NCBI GenBank assembly: GCA_049487715.1
Contig: CP150553.1
Coordinates: 496,001-560,000 of the forward strand
Length of the DNA stretch: 64,000 nucleotides
Direction: 5' to 3'
From: Pycnococcus provasolii
Lineage: Eukaryota > Chlorophyta > Pseudoscourfieldiophyceae > Pseudoscourfieldiales
Shown here one piece after another: positions 27,817 through 37,221 of this stretch (position 1 is the stretch's first letter; every line of letters begins with the position of its first letter). The notes beneath the pieces were generated by a model. That model was not told the origin of the DNA. It made no database searches and worked only from the letters and a program-made list of their open reading frames with translations. The position numbers and the translations under genes were made by a program.

Positions 27817-28256
27817 GAATAGCTGCTGCTCGAAACCACACAAATAAATGCACGAAACCTTTCTTTCCCGGGAGGCCGGATAATCAATAATGCCCGCCTG
27901 AAATGGACGTTACCGAGAGGCGAAGGAACAGCTGCACAGTAAACACACACACCACAGAACCCCGAATTCGAACCCTGAATTCGAAAGGAACCCCATTTTT
28001 TTTAAAAAAAAAAAGGGTTAGGGTTTAGGGGGAAGGGACCCTCAACTTCTTTAAAAGGCTTAGGAGTTCAACACAACGGAGGATCCCCTCCCCCAGGCCA
28101 GGCTGCCGGCCAGGGGCAGGGAATCAATCGGCATGCAAGCCAACGAGGTATCCCCACAACACCAACGCAACTTTGGCAAACAAAGCAGGCCCTTTCTCCG
28201 CCTCCCCTCCCTCCCTCTTCATCCACCTCCCCTGTTGTCCTCATAGTTAAAAAAGA
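27817..28256. other. Divergent promoter region of presenilin and the PPR gene
   Basis: It contains GAATTCGAA-type direct repeats (27963-27985), a T8A11 block (27996-28014) and a TTAGGG/TTTAGGG tract (28015-28032). No gene was seen. Confidence 0.55.
28015..28032 (+). repeat. Short telomere-like tract in a divergent promoter
   Basis: GGGTTAGGGTTTAGGGGG directly follows a T8A11 block, 224 bases upstream of the PPR start and about 200 bases upstream of presenilin on the other strand. Confidence 0.65.
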
Positions 28257-31200
28257 ATGGCGCCGCCAATAAGCCTCAGAGGTAAGCCTTGGAACGTTGT
28301 GGGACCCACAGTGAGAATGAGGTTCCACGTCCCTTCTTCCAGTTGGCATGGATCCCACAACTTCTCCAAGAGAGGAGTTCAGAGCCTCAAGATTTTAGTT
28401 AGGGGAAAGGCAGGTTCTTCTCAGGTAATGCGTCTTGGTGGTCGTCTTGGTGGTGGTGGTGGTAATTTCAACGAGTCTTGTCGTCGTCGTATGCCGTCTT
28501 ATCGTCGTCTTGTGCCGTCGTCATCGTCGTCGTCGTCATCATCTCGGCCTTCTGCCACTTCTGCTTACAATAACAACAACCATAATCGACGATCCTCTTA
28601 TTCATCAAACAACGCACAACCACGCACGGACCACAAGAGACACACGCCAACGGGAGGAGGAGGAAGAGGAGGAGGAGACTACTCGTCGTCGTCGTCCAAC
28701 TATAATCACAACAACAATAGCAACAACAAGCGCATTTCCGTGCGAAGCGTCGACAGCCTCCTGCTACTCACCAACCCACCAGCTACCGCTGACGAGGAAA
28801 GACGACTCAAGCGGGAACTGCAGGGAGCGGCAAGGTGGTGCGCGCGAAGAGGAGACGCAGAGCGTGCGCTCGGAATCGCTAGGACGTGGCAGCGCATGAA
28901 CCTGCCAGCCAAGGACTCGCCGTGGGCATCTGCCGTCGCCGCCGCCGCACGCGCGGGGGGCGGTGCCGCCGCGCGCGATATGCTCGACGTCGCGCTGTTC
29001 GAGGCGGCAAAGTCCGCCACGAGACCGTCAAAGATTAGGTTCGGGGGCGACCACCGCGGCGACGGCGCGGGGCCGTCGCAGTCGCCGCCCGTCGGCGTGT
29101 TCAACGCCGCCATCGCCGCGTTCGCAAGAGAGGGAGATACGGATACCGCCGCCCTGCTCTTCCAGGCGATGACGGATCGCGGAGTTCACGTCACCGAGGC
29201 GACGTATCACAGCCTGATGATCGCCGCGGCGAACGCCACGACGCAAATTGGAGACGCAAGGCGCGTGCGAACGGAGAGCGCGTCCGATGCCGCAAGGCGC
29301 ATGTACCGCGAGATGGGCGCCGCACGTCTGAGGCGCACCGCGCGCACCGTCGCCTGCGTGGGACGGTGCGTCAAGGCGGATGGAACGATTGAAGATCTCG
29401 TTTGGTACGTTCGAGAGGTGTACAACCCGTGGAGGTATCGCCATGCCGCGGCGACGGACGGGCCGCTCGCGTCAGCCGGCGGCGACGTTTTCGCCACGAG
29501 CGCGCTCGTCTCCGCCGCGGGAGCGGTGGCTGATCGCACGGGACTTCCGGTGGGCACGATGAGGACGGCTGCCGATAACGACGCGTGGTTGAGGCGCAAG
29601 CAGAAACTGCCACGCCCACAGACGCTACGCGGACTGTCGGCGGCTTCCGCCGCCGCCGCGTCGGATATCGACGTGGCAAAATTGAAAGCGGAGGAAGATG
29701 AGGCTCTGCAGGAGTTGCCGCCTGCGCCGATGTTCGATTCGCCCGAGGGAACGGCGAAGCTTTCCAGCGAATATGACCTGTCGTTCTGGCGCAAGTCGCT
29801 CTCGCGATCGAAGCGCTGCGACCCGTACTTCAAGGACGTGGCTGCTGAGGTACTCACGCAGTGGACCGAGTACGAAGATCGATACTGCTCAAGGCGCTTG
29901 GGGATGGATGGGCGCTTCGATCACACGCTGGATGGGCTGGAGGGTGCGCGCGGTGGAGCGCCAACAGCCGCCGCGCTACGTCTGTGCCGCTCGCTCGGAA
30001 TCAGCACCGCGGCTGTGGCTGTCGTGCACGCGGCATATTCGCCGAGCGGGCTCGATACCACCGACCCTGGAACGGATGCCGCGAAGGAGGCGCGCGAGTT
30101 TGCCGCAACTGCCGTGCGCGTGGGATCGAGCGTGCTGGCGAGCAGCCTGCTAGCGAGCTATGCCGAGACTGGCGACGCCACGCGCGCGCGTCTCGTATAC
30201 GACTTTTGGCTGCGGCAGCGTCTTGGAGACAAGGCTGGAGTTGCGCTGTCAACGCTGCCTAGCACAGCGCAGGGTCCGAAGGGGGCGCAGCTGCTCGCGG
30301 CTCACTACAGCGTCCCGCCACCTGCAAAGGACGGCCGGCCACCGCCGCCAGCTCCTCGGCGACGCGATCGATACGGCGACAGTCGCAGTGTTCACCACGC
30401 CTTTTCGACAGCCTGCGCAGAATTTGCCTCCATTGCCGCCGCGGCGCGCCGCCCAGCCCCACCCGATGCCGACGCGACTGAGATCAGAGCTGCTGCCACC
30501 GCCGCGCAGCTCGAAGACCCGAGCCAGTACGTACGATGGGCATTTCACGCTCTTCTTGTCGACTTGCCGAAGACGTTTGCGACGCCCATCGCCGCAGAGG
30601 GTGCGCCGAAACCCAGCGAGGAGGAGATGAGAAAAGCGCAGAGCCGGCACATGACGGAGGAGGGCACGTGGCGTGCGCTGCTGCACGTCTGCGCCGCAAG
30701 CAGATGCCAGGGTCCTCTGGCGCTCGCTGCGCTGCGGCTGATGCTCGCACAGGGCCACAGGCCCACCTCCGCGGTGGTAACACGCATCGTTTCGGCGTGC
30801 GGGCGTGACCGCAACACCGGTCCAGCGGTGGCTGTGGCGAACTCGCGCCTCGCGGTACGCCTGTGCGCGAACGCGGAGCTGAAGGCAAGAAATGGCGTTG
30901 AGCTCCCTCGCTGCCTCGACGGTGCCGCTTGGACGGCGCTGCTTGACGCGTACGTGAAGGCTGGCCGTCCGGATGCGGCTCTCGCCATCGGCCAGAAGCT
31001 TCTCGCCGAGGGTGCCGTCGCCGCGGCGGCGGAGGAGCAGATCCACGCGGCGGTGGTGATTGGCGAGGCGGCGAACGTGAAGAGTGTGAAAACGGCGGAG
31101 CTTCCCCCTTCCATCCTGCCGCCCGATGCGATGCGCGCGGCGGCTTTCGAGGAGAACCCATCACAGGAGCTGATGCGCCTCAAGTCGTCGTTCGGCGCGC

Positions 31201-32423
31201 AGGGATACGGCGTGCTTCTGCGGTGCTGCCTGCAGCTCAGCGAGGTTCCCGCGGCGTTATCTCTTTACATGGACATGGACCGCAACGTGCCCAGGAGCGG
31301 GAGCTTCTCTGCGAGTGGTACCACAAATGCACTGTCGAGCGTCGTTGGTGGGTCAGCCGCCCTCGAGTCGGTCGACATGCACCACGACGACCTGCTTGTG
31401 CGCATCTGCTCAGGATCGCTCGGCGCGCTTGACGGCGCGCTGCTGATCGCCAAGGCTAGCATTCGTGACAAGAGTCGGCCACCGCTTCGCTCTTCGACGC
31501 TCTTCGCGCTCGTGCGCGCGTTGTGCCGCGGCGCGCAGCCTAAGCGTGCGTTCCGGCTGCTGAGCCTGTGCAGTTCGCTGGGATATGGCTGGGGCGACCG
31601 CGAGACGGTGATGAGCGTGATCGAAAGCCTGTCGAGCGCGGGCGAGATGACAACCGCGTGGGGACTGTACCAGCGCGCACGCGGCATGGCGAAGACGTCG
31701 GAGGTAGGCTGGATGCCGAGCGCGTCTTGCGCGTCGTCGCTGATCATCCTTCTGTGCCAGGCTGGGCGCGCGGACCGAGCGCTCGGCGTGTACGTCGATC
31801 TCGTCACGAGTCGAGACGACGCTCCAGATCGCCTGACTACCGTCAGCGACAGCAATCTCGTTCGCAAGTCAACGATGCTCGCTCGGCAGGGCAGGCTCCC
31901 GTACGCCAAGGCGATGGCGAGGTTGGTCGTGGCTTGCTGCGAGAACGGCGACCCAATCAGCGCGAGCAGGCGTGGTGCTCAGGCGAGCACTCGCGTCGGT
32001 AGCCGTACGCAGGACGTGTCACGCGACGGCGGCGAGCTGCTATCTCGCGCGCGCGCGCTGTACTCGCAGCTGCTGGCGATGCCCGGCGGCGACACGGAGG
32101 CTGCGAACGAGGGCGTTTGGCGCGCGCTCATTCCCGCGCTTCTCGCGTGTGGCGACGTGCTTGGTGCCGCCACGGTGTTTGGTGACGCAGACGCCGCGGG
32201 TGAAATCGTGAGCGTGGGTCGCGGTGCACTGGCATACCTGCACGCGCAGATTCTCCACGAGCAAACTTCGCTGGAGAAGGATGGCGGCGATGCTGATGAT
32301 GTGGCGAAGCTTTCCGAGGCGGCTTCGAAGATCGTCGAGCACATGCGCGTGAGTGTCAAGGCTAGCGTGGCGAAGGCGTCGGCGTTGCCAAAAAGGCGCC
32401 GAAAAGATGACGACGACATGTAA
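28257..32423 (+). CDS. Very long pentatricopeptide-repeat-like protein
   Basis: A 1388-residue intronless gene. The first ~130 residues are Arg/Ser-rich, nearly free of acids, and include His/Asn/Ser runs, fitting an organelle transit peptide. The body is alpha-helical with PPR-like helix pairs, for example GVFNAAIAAFAREGDTDTAA followed by LLFQAMTDRGVHVTEATYHS, AWTALLDAYVKAGRPDAALA, and TLFALVRALCRGAQPKRAFR. Many repeats are diverged or interrupted by Ala/Pro inserts, so the repeat count is unclear. PPR proteins bind single-stranded organellar RNA for processing, stability or translation, and chloroplast or mitochondrial localisation is expected. No C-terminal E/DYW or SMR domain is seen; the end is basic (PKRRRKDDDD). 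Confidence 0.8.
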   Translation: MAPPISLRGKPWNVVGPTVRMRFHVPSSSWHGSHNFSKRGVQSLKILVRGKAGSSQVMRLGGRLGGGGGNFNESCRRRMPSYRRLVPSSSSSSSSSRPSATSAYNNNNHNRRSSYSSNNAQPRTDHKRHTPTGGGGRGGGDYSSSSSNYNHNNNSNNKRISVRSVDSLLLLTNPPATADEERRLKRELQGAARWCARRGDAERALGIARTWQRMNLPAKDSPWASAVAAAARAGGGAAARDMLDVALFEAAKSATRPSKIRFGGDHRGDGAGPSQSPPVGVFNAAIAAFAREGDTDTAALLFQAMTDRGVHVTEATYHSLMIAAANATTQIGDARRVRTESASDAARRMYREMGAARLRRTARTVACVGRCVKADGTIEDLVWYVREVYNPWRYRHAAATDGPLASAGGDVFATSALVSAAGAVADRTGLPVGTMRTAADNDAWLRRKQKLPRPQTLRGLSAASAAAASDIDVAKLKAEEDEALQELPPAPMFDSPEGTAKLSSEYDLSFWRKSLSRSKRCDPYFKDVAAEVLTQWTEYEDRYCSRRLGMDGRFDHTLDGLEGARGGAPTAAALRLCRSLGISTAAVAVVHAAYSPSGLDTTDPGTDAAKEAREFAATAVRVGSSVLASSLLASYAETGDATRARLVYDFWLRQRLGDKAGVALSTLPSTAQGPKGAQLLAAHYSVPPPAKDGRPPPPAPRRRDRYGDSRSVHHAFSTACAEFASIAAAARRPAPPDADATEIRAAATAAQLEDPSQYVRWAFHALLVDLPKTFATPIAAEGAPKPSEEEMRKAQSRHMTEEGTWRALLHVCAASRCQGPLALAALRLMLAQGHRPTSAVVTRIVSACGRDRNTGPAVAVANSRLAVRLCANAELKARNGVELPRCLDGAAWTALLDAYVKAGRPDAALAIGQKLLAEGAVAAAAEEQIHAAVVIGEAANVKSVKTAELPPSILPPDAMRAAAFEENPSQELMRLKSSFGAQGYGVLLRCCLQLSEVPAALSLYMDMDRNVPRSGSFSASGTTNALSSVVGGSAALESVDMHHDDLLVRICSGSLGALDGALLIAKASIRDKSRPPLRSSTLFALVRALCRGAQPKRAFRLLSLCSSLGYGWGDRETVMSVIESLSSAGEMTTAWGLYQRARGMAKTSEVGWMPSASCASSLIILLCQAGRADRALGVYVDLVTSRDDAPDRLTTVSDSNLVRKSTMLARQGRLPYAKAMARLVVACCENGDPISASRRGAQASTRVGSRTQDVSRDGGELLSRARALYSQLLAMPGGDTEAANEGVWRALIPALLACGDVLGAATVFGDADAAGEIVSVGRGALAYLHAQILHEQTSLEKDGGDADDVAKLSEAASKIVEHMRVSVKASVAKASALPKRRRKDDDDM

Positions 32424-32480
32424 GTTCAACTTGTAGTACTATAGCACGCCTTAGTATTGAAAAAGCAACAAGTCGCCAAC

Positions 32481-32523
32481 CGTTGGACAAAGTGAACTCT
32501 ATTTACATTACTGAATGAGCGAT
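32481..32523 (+). repeat. Recurrent 3'-spacer element, copy A
   Basis: TTGGACAAAGTGAACTCTAT followed by TTACATTACTGAATGAGCGAT. It lies 58 bases after the PPR stop codon and 90 bases before the stop of the converging small membrane-protein gene. Confidence 0.65.
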
Positions 32524-32610
32524 AATAGTTTTACACGCACGCACACTTGCACGCAGCTCGTTTGGTGACGACCTCTCTCGAGCTATGCGTCAAACAAGAT
32601 CTTCTCATTC

Positions 32611-32892
32611 TCAGTTCTTCTCTTCTTTGAGCGTGAGACTCCTTCTTCTGATGCCTTCAATTTTTCGTTTCGCTTCCGTTCGTTGTATCATTTTCTGTTC
32701 TTTTGTTGGTCCAAGTCCGAACATGTCTCTGACAATACCAATTTCGTGTAGGTTACCGAATTTTATGGCAAGGAACCACAGTCCAATGAGAAATGTACAA
32801 AAACATAACAAGGCCATCACCAAACGAAAGGTGTAATAATACTGGATGATATTGATATTGTTACCACCACCACCACCGAACATCTTGCCCAT
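32611..32892 (-). CDS. Small single-pass membrane protein, unknown
   Basis: A 93-residue protein starting at 32892. A Gly/Asn-rich N-terminus (MGKMFGGGGGNN) precedes one hydrophobic segment (FRLVMALLCFCTFLIGLWFL), then a soluble, Lys/Arg-rich helix (FGLGPTKEQKMIQRTEAKRK). This coding sequence is clearly less GC-rich than other genes here. The frame is open 18 codons further upstream from a second ATG. The hydrophobic segment and basic C-terminal helix fit a mitochondrial or ER tail-exposed protein, but no family is recognised. Confidence 0.6.
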   Translation of the reverse strand: MGKMFGGGGGNNINIIQYYYTFRLVMALLCFCTFLIGLWFLAIKFGNLHEIGIVRDMFGLGPTKEQKMIQRTEAKRKIEGIRRRSLTLKEEKN

Positions 32893-33420
32893 GAATGCGA
32901 ATGACGAAGGAGGGACACTTACACTTATGATGCGGCTGACACACATATTGTCGTATTAACAGATACTCTACTATGATTCTCAAAACAAAAGATCAATACA
33001 GGTAACTCAAATACTGTATCAAACTATTTATTTATATCAAACAGTCAAAAGAAAAGTAGAACTAAGTGTCTTACTGTATTAATATGATTCACTCACTCAC
33101 AAACTCACAAACTCATTTATTGATTTGATTTGATTTGATTTGGAAGTTGAGTGATGAAAACAAACGCCATCGATTTAAATTTCGATTCGGCGTGATGGAG
33201 TTTTCCCCTCCAAGAAAATGAATGTCAGGGGGGAGGGAGTTCCGACCAAGAACCCTTCGGCCGGGCCCGGGAGCCAGGAGGAATGGGGATCCCTGGTTGG
33301 CTTTGATTTCTGGGTGGTGGGCCCGTTTCCGGACCCCTCTCTTTGGTGGTGACCATTTCATGGTGGGCAACGACGACGCACGTCGTCGTGCCGCGAAAGC
33401 GGTGTGGACGCGGGAGGCGC
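32893..33420. other. AT-rich spacer with a TTGAT repeat
   Basis: No gene was seen. It holds an (ATTTG/TTGAT)n array near 33119-33142 and a G/C-rich patch with small inverted pieces (GGGCCCGGGAGC, GGTGGGCCCG) near 33260-33325. Confidence 0.5.
33119..33142 (+). repeat. TTGAT pentanucleotide repeat
   Basis: Four to five units of TTGAT in tandem (TTGATTTGATTTGATTTGAT), at the start of the sequence leading to the copia remnant. Confidence 0.75.
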
Positions 33421-34168
33421 GTGACGGGAATAATACCGCCAGTTAGGGGTTTATGGTTTATGTTTATAGTTTCAATGGGGACCTGAAGATACTTGGCAAG
33501 TGATAATGCCAAGGTACTCTTCCTTGACGCGTTTGATGCCCAAAGTGATAATGCAGACGCTCTCACCAAACAACTTGGGAAACATGACTTCATGCTATGG
33601 AGAGAAATTTTGCTGAATGGCGGTATGCTTGATGGTGGCGCGCGCATGTCTACGACTACGAACGCCAAGGGGGAGTGACGGGAATAATACCGCCAGTTAG
33701 GGGTTTATGGTTTATGTTTATAGTTTCAATGGGGACCTGAAGATACTTGGCAAGTGATAATGCCAAGGTACTCTTCCTTGACGCGTTTGATGCCCAAAGT
33801 GATAAGGCAATGAAGGCTCGGATTCTCTTCCCCTTCATATGCCCATTCCTCAGGGAGTATCCGGTGGGCGCGGTGGCTCGCCCCCTTTGACACCCTCCCC
33901 GACACCTCTTTTCCTTTGTTATTCTTCTTTTCTTCTTAGTTCTTCCGTGGCGCCTTTCAGCGCGCGCACGCGAGCGCGCGCCGCCACCGGGGACGCCGGT
34001 GGTGCCACCGGCGCCCCCGGACATCGGCCCGCGGCGAATTCCCGCCGCGTTGATTTGGGCCTCAAACCCATTAAAGAACAATAATAGATACAAGCATTTA
34101 AAGAGTTTCAAGCCCTTATCTTTAAGCCCCGCGAAACCTACCAGGAATTAAAGAACAATAATAGATAC
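33421..34168 (+). mobile_element. Copia-type LTR retrotransposon remnant with internal duplications
   Basis: A 131-base direct repeat occurs at 33421-33551 and 33675-33805. After the first copy the reading frame continues as SDNADALTKQLGKHDFMLWR, ending in KGE and a stop at 33676-33678. This resembles the C-terminus of copia RNase H (ADxLTKxL...), after which the 3' LTR normally starts. The second copy therefore begins at the expected pol/LTR boundary. A second repeat pair, TTAAAGAACAATAATAGATA plus C (34071-34091 and 34148-34168), lies at the far end. Everything upstream of the pol terminus is missing. The duplicate of pol-end sequence beyond the stop suggests a scrambled or nested insertion, not an intact LTR pair. 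Confidence 0.55.
33493..33678 (+). pseudogene. C-terminal fragment of a copia-type polyprotein
   Basis: 61 codons that read through the first 131-base repeat copy into ADALTKQLGKHDFMLWREIL and then a Ser/Thr tail with a stop. Only the end of the RNase H region remains; no other pol domain is nearby. Confidence 0.5.
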
Positions 34169-34337
34169 GATATTTCTATATAATTAGTATACTACACAGA
34201 AATTTCGTCTTAGTTGGTTTCACGTTTGTCAGCAACTTCGTGGTTTGGGCGTCTGCACGCCTGCATCTTCAGATCCAACACTGAAACAAAAAAGGCCCTA
34301 ATGATCCAAAAGACCAAAACTGAAATTTTCTCCTTTT

Positions 34338-34376
34338 TTAGGGGTTCAGGTTAGGGGTTAGGGTTAGGGTTAGGGG
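34338..34376 (+). repeat. Telomere-like tract upstream of the GLTSCR1-domain gene
   Basis: TTAGGGG, TTAGGG and TTAGGGG units in tandem after TTCAGG, ending 90 bases before the ATG at 34466. Confidence 0.75.
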
Positions 34377-34465
34377 ACTCGTTGTTCTCTCTCCCTGCCT
34401 GTTTTTCTTGTTCGGGACCTATTCCTCCCCTTCCCTTCCGACCCATTGTACTGTATTTGGTGGGT

Positions 34466-34545
34466 ATGGCGGCTCGTCCGAACGGTGGTCACTCCGGTGC
34501 TGCTGGCACTGCTGCTGCTGCTGCTGCTGCTTCTGGTGCTGCTGG

Positions 34546-34577
<32 letters not shown>

Positions 34578-35143
34578 GTGGTGCTTCTGGTAATGCTGCT
34601 GGTACGTCGCGCCGACACACACTCAGCGGCGCGTGCCTGGAGGCGTCACGACTCCTTGAGCAGGACATGCTCGCTGTCGCGTCGCCGTCACTCTCGCCAT
34701 TCTCCTCCGTCGACGACGCCATCGCGCGACTCCTGCCGTACCACATCTTTCACAGCCTCGACGATACCGAACCGCCGCCGTCGCACGTCAAGTCAGCAGC
34801 CGCAAAAGGCGGGTCGGGACCGCCCCCGCCGCCGCCGGCGGGAACGGCGAAAGACGGCGCCGCACAAACAGCAGCGGGAGCACCGCCGCCGCCGTCAGCA
34901 CAACTGCCGCCGCAGCAGCAGAGCAGAGCGATGCTTCACGCCGCCTTCGCTGACGAGCGCGTTCAAATGTTCGGGCTCGCCGTGAATAACATCGAAAAGC
35001 GACTTAGCGTGCTCGAGCAACGCGTGGAGAAAAACGTCGCCGTGGAGGAAACTGCACTTCTGCGTCTCGCACAGCTAGACGAGAGAGGTAAGCTCTCCGT
35101 GGACAAGGCACACGCCAGTGCTGCGAGAGACAACACCTCATAG
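34466..35143 (+). CDS. GLTSCR1-domain protein, likely SWI/SNF (BRIP-like) subunit
   Basis: A 225-residue protein from the ATG at 34466. After a poly-Ala/Gly N-terminus, residues ~75-105 carry the hallmark of the GLTSCR1/BICRA domain: SPFSSVDDAIARLLPYHIFH, comparable to the family's F-x-S-L-x-D-A-x-x-R-L-L-P-Y-H. The C-terminus is a predicted coiled coil (NNIEKRLSVLEQRVEKNVAV). In animals this domain anchors BICRA(L) to BRD9 in non-canonical BAF complexes, and plant BRIP proteins join BRAHMA complexes. A nuclear chromatin-remodelling role is inferred from that. A Pro/Ala linker (~115-155) is low-complexity. In-frame codons before 34466 include another ATG at 34382, close after the telomere-like tract. 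Confidence 0.72.
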
Positions 35144-35228
35144 TAACGACTGCATCAATCAAAAAAAAACATACATAAATTGAGGAAAAAATAAAATCAA
35201 AGAATTTTCAGGTCACAACGTTTCCTGC

Positions 35229-35558
35229 CTACTCGTCCTTCTTCGTCGATTCCTCCGACGCTGCTGAAGACTCGAGGCGGAGACTTTTTAAGCCGATTCG
35301 CTTCGCCAACTCTGGCTTGTTCTCGACGATCCACCCGTACGCGATGGTGATCAGTAGCACGGGTATCGTCACGACACGCAAATACCAGAACGTTTTGAGC
35401 GGCCACTTGAGCGCAAGAGTGAAGATGAGTCCAAAAAACCGCGACGTGACGAAGAAGAACACGTTCGCGATCGCGAATGGTATTTGCAGGATGAAGTAAA
35501 CGACAGCCCACACGATGCGGAAGGGGAGCGAGAGCAGCTTGAGCAGAGTCGTCGCCAT
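35229..35558 (-). CDS. Small two-pass membrane protein, unknown
   Basis: A 109-residue protein with two hydrophobic segments (IVWAVVYFILQIPFAIANVF, then FFVTSRFFGLIFTLAL) and possibly a third (FWYLRVVTIPVLLITIAYGW). A polar C-terminal tail (LRLESSAASEESTKKDE) ends in KKDE. That could act as a di-lysine-like ER signal, although the KDE order differs from classic KKXX. No family is recognised. It converges on the GLTSCR1-domain gene, 85 bases apart. Confidence 0.65.
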   Translation of the reverse strand: MATTLLKLLSLPFRIVWAVVYFILQIPFAIANVFFFVTSRFFGLIFTLALKWPLKTFWYLRVVTIPVLLITIAYGWIVENKPELAKRIGLKSLRLESSAASEESTKKDE

Positions 35559-36166
35559 GTTGTGTATCGTCGCGTTGTCGGCCTCTTCGAGCTTGCTGAT
35601 AAGTAGTCACTTATACGGTAAGCGCGGTGCTTCTGTCGGAAAGATGGCGACCGCAGGAGAAGTACACGCGCACACCTCGGTCTCCGTGCGCGCACCAGTA
35701 CAGCGCGTCACGCACTTTGCAAACTGAGTACTGTACGCCGGTACAAGGCGTGTAGAACCACGAGACGAAACGCGGCCTAGCGACGAGCCTTCAGCCTTAA
35801 GGCGAATCGGCACGTTCGTTTTCCCAGACAAATGACGAATGACAAAGACGAGTGCTTCTCGAAGGCCGAAGAAAAAGCCGAGACACAGCCTTCTTCTTGC
35901 CAAGAAGTTGTGTCTGTCTGCGCATGTGCGTGCGCGTGTGTACTTCATACCACCTCAAGCATCGGTGAGGGAGAACGGCACCATTCCCACCAACGACTTC
36001 GAGCACAGCATCAGGATCATCCGCTGGGAGGTGATCAACTTGCATTGCGGTGCAGCCGCGAACGCGAAGAACGAAGATTTGATCGTTTTCCAGCCGTGCA
36101 CCTGTGCCCGTTCTCCACCGATCCCATCACAACCTCCCATCACGTTGGCGTTGGCGTTCGCTTTCC
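35559..36166. other. Divergent spacer before the LysM-lysozyme gene
   Basis: It contains GTACTGTAC (35730) and TACGCCGGTACA. Several short frames read plausibly in places (for example ENGTIPTNDFEHSIRIIRWE on the plus strand near 35970) but none has a start, stop and content that hold together. A missed small spliced gene is possible. Confidence 0.35.
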
Positions 36167-37195
36167 ATGGGCGCACAGCTCATGAACCAAGAGTCGTCTC
36201 ATGGTAGTCAAGAGTCTCCAGCAGGGGCACACGACAACCGCTCACGGCGCGCGTCGTCAGCATTGGCGGAATCACAAACACAGAGTAGTCCGCCGCTCGG
36301 ATTCGGCGCGCGAACCGTGCGTGTGCAAGCGGGGGACACGCTCACGCACATCGCGAGGGAAGTGGGAGTGAGCGTACAAGAACTTGCTGACTTGAACAGA
36401 CTTGCCACGCAAGGAACGCCGGCGGACGGAACCAAGCGGTCGGCCGACCACCTGCAGATAGGAGAGACGCTCAGAGTGCCACCGAGAGGTACGCGCAGCG
36501 TGAACGACGACGCGCTCAACAGCGTGTGGGCAAAGCGCGCAAAGCGAAAAAGCGCCTTCGAGGCCCACAGGCCTGTGGACGAGTACCTCGCGCACCCACG
36601 CATGACCAGGCTGTTCAAGGCGCTGCGCGTCGTCGAGACGAGCAACATGTGGCCACCTCCGGATGGCGACGGAGGCGAGTCCATCGGACCTCTGCAGATA
36701 TCGTCCGCGTACCACCGCGACGCCTGGGAGGGCGAGCTCGCAGACCCGGATGCCATCTACCCGCGCCTACGCACGGACCTCGAGTGGAGTCAGCGAACCT
36801 GCCTGCGGTACTGGCAAAGGTGGGTGCCGTGGGCACTCGCCGTGCTCGACGAGGAGGCGCTTGCGCGTGTGCACAACGGCGGGCCCTTTCCAGCCAGGCC
36901 GAACGGGATAGCGCCTCATAAAACGGCACGGTACTGGCGCAAGGTGAGAGGCGAGCTGCTCTTTGGCGCCGGGCGGAGGAAGCGCAATGCGAGCGACGGC
37001 GAGCAGCGCTTGCGCGATTGGTCGCGCGCGACAGATTGGGGACATCGGACGACGCTGCACCCCGTACCGGTGTGGGCACGTCTCAGCTCCATCGGAGACC
37101 CGCGCTGGCGCATTGACCAGCCGTGCGAGGCGCGGACGGCACTGAGCGTGAGCGTGCCGCTACCGCCACGTTGGTTATTTTGGCGACGAAATTAA
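36167..37195 (+). CDS. LysM domain fused to an i-type-lysozyme-like domain
   Basis: A 342-residue protein. A LysM domain at ~50-105 (VRVQAGDTLTHIAREVGVSV, ELADLNRL, IGETLRVP) should bind GlcNAc-containing polymers. Residues ~145-255 resemble destabilase/i-type lysozyme: RVVETSNMW (candidate catalytic Glu), DGDGGESIGPLQIS (candidate Asp and the G-P-x-Q-I turn), and ALARVHNGGPF...TARYWRKV (family R-I-H-N-G-G-P...YW). The many disulfide cysteines typical of secreted i-type lysozymes are absent, and no signal peptide follows the first ATG, suggesting an intracellular or non-classically secreted protein. Substrate could be peptidoglycan (food bacteria, or plastid wall relics) or chitin-like glycans. 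The start is the first ATG in frame; another follows five codons later. Confidence 0.75.
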   Translation: MGAQLMNQESSHGSQESPAGAHDNRSRRASSALAESQTQSSPPLGFGARTVRVQAGDTLTHIAREVGVSVQELADLNRLATQGTPADGTKRSADHLQIGETLRVPPRGTRSVNDDALNSVWAKRAKRKSAFEAHRPVDEYLAHPRMTRLFKALRVVETSNMWPPPDGDGGESIGPLQISSAYHRDAWEGELADPDAIYPRLRTDLEWSQRTCLRYWQRWVPWALAVLDEEALARVHNGGPFPARPNGIAPHKTARYWRKVRGELLFGAGRRKRNASDGEQRLRDWSRATDWGHRTTLHPVPVWARLSSIGDPRWRIDQPCEARTALSVSVPLPPRWLFWRRN

Positions 37196-37221
37196 TGTAA
37201 TATTTGGTAGGTTCACAACAC

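Noticed and set aside
30249-31183. Several minus-strand ORFs inside the PPR gene
   Set aside because: GC-rich antisense shadows with Arg/Pro/Ser bias and no recognisable domain.
33421-33805. The 131-bp direct repeats as an intact LTR pair of a small element
   Set aside because: The first copy contains the end of the polyprotein coding sequence, and only 123 bases separate the copies, so they are not a normal LTR pair.
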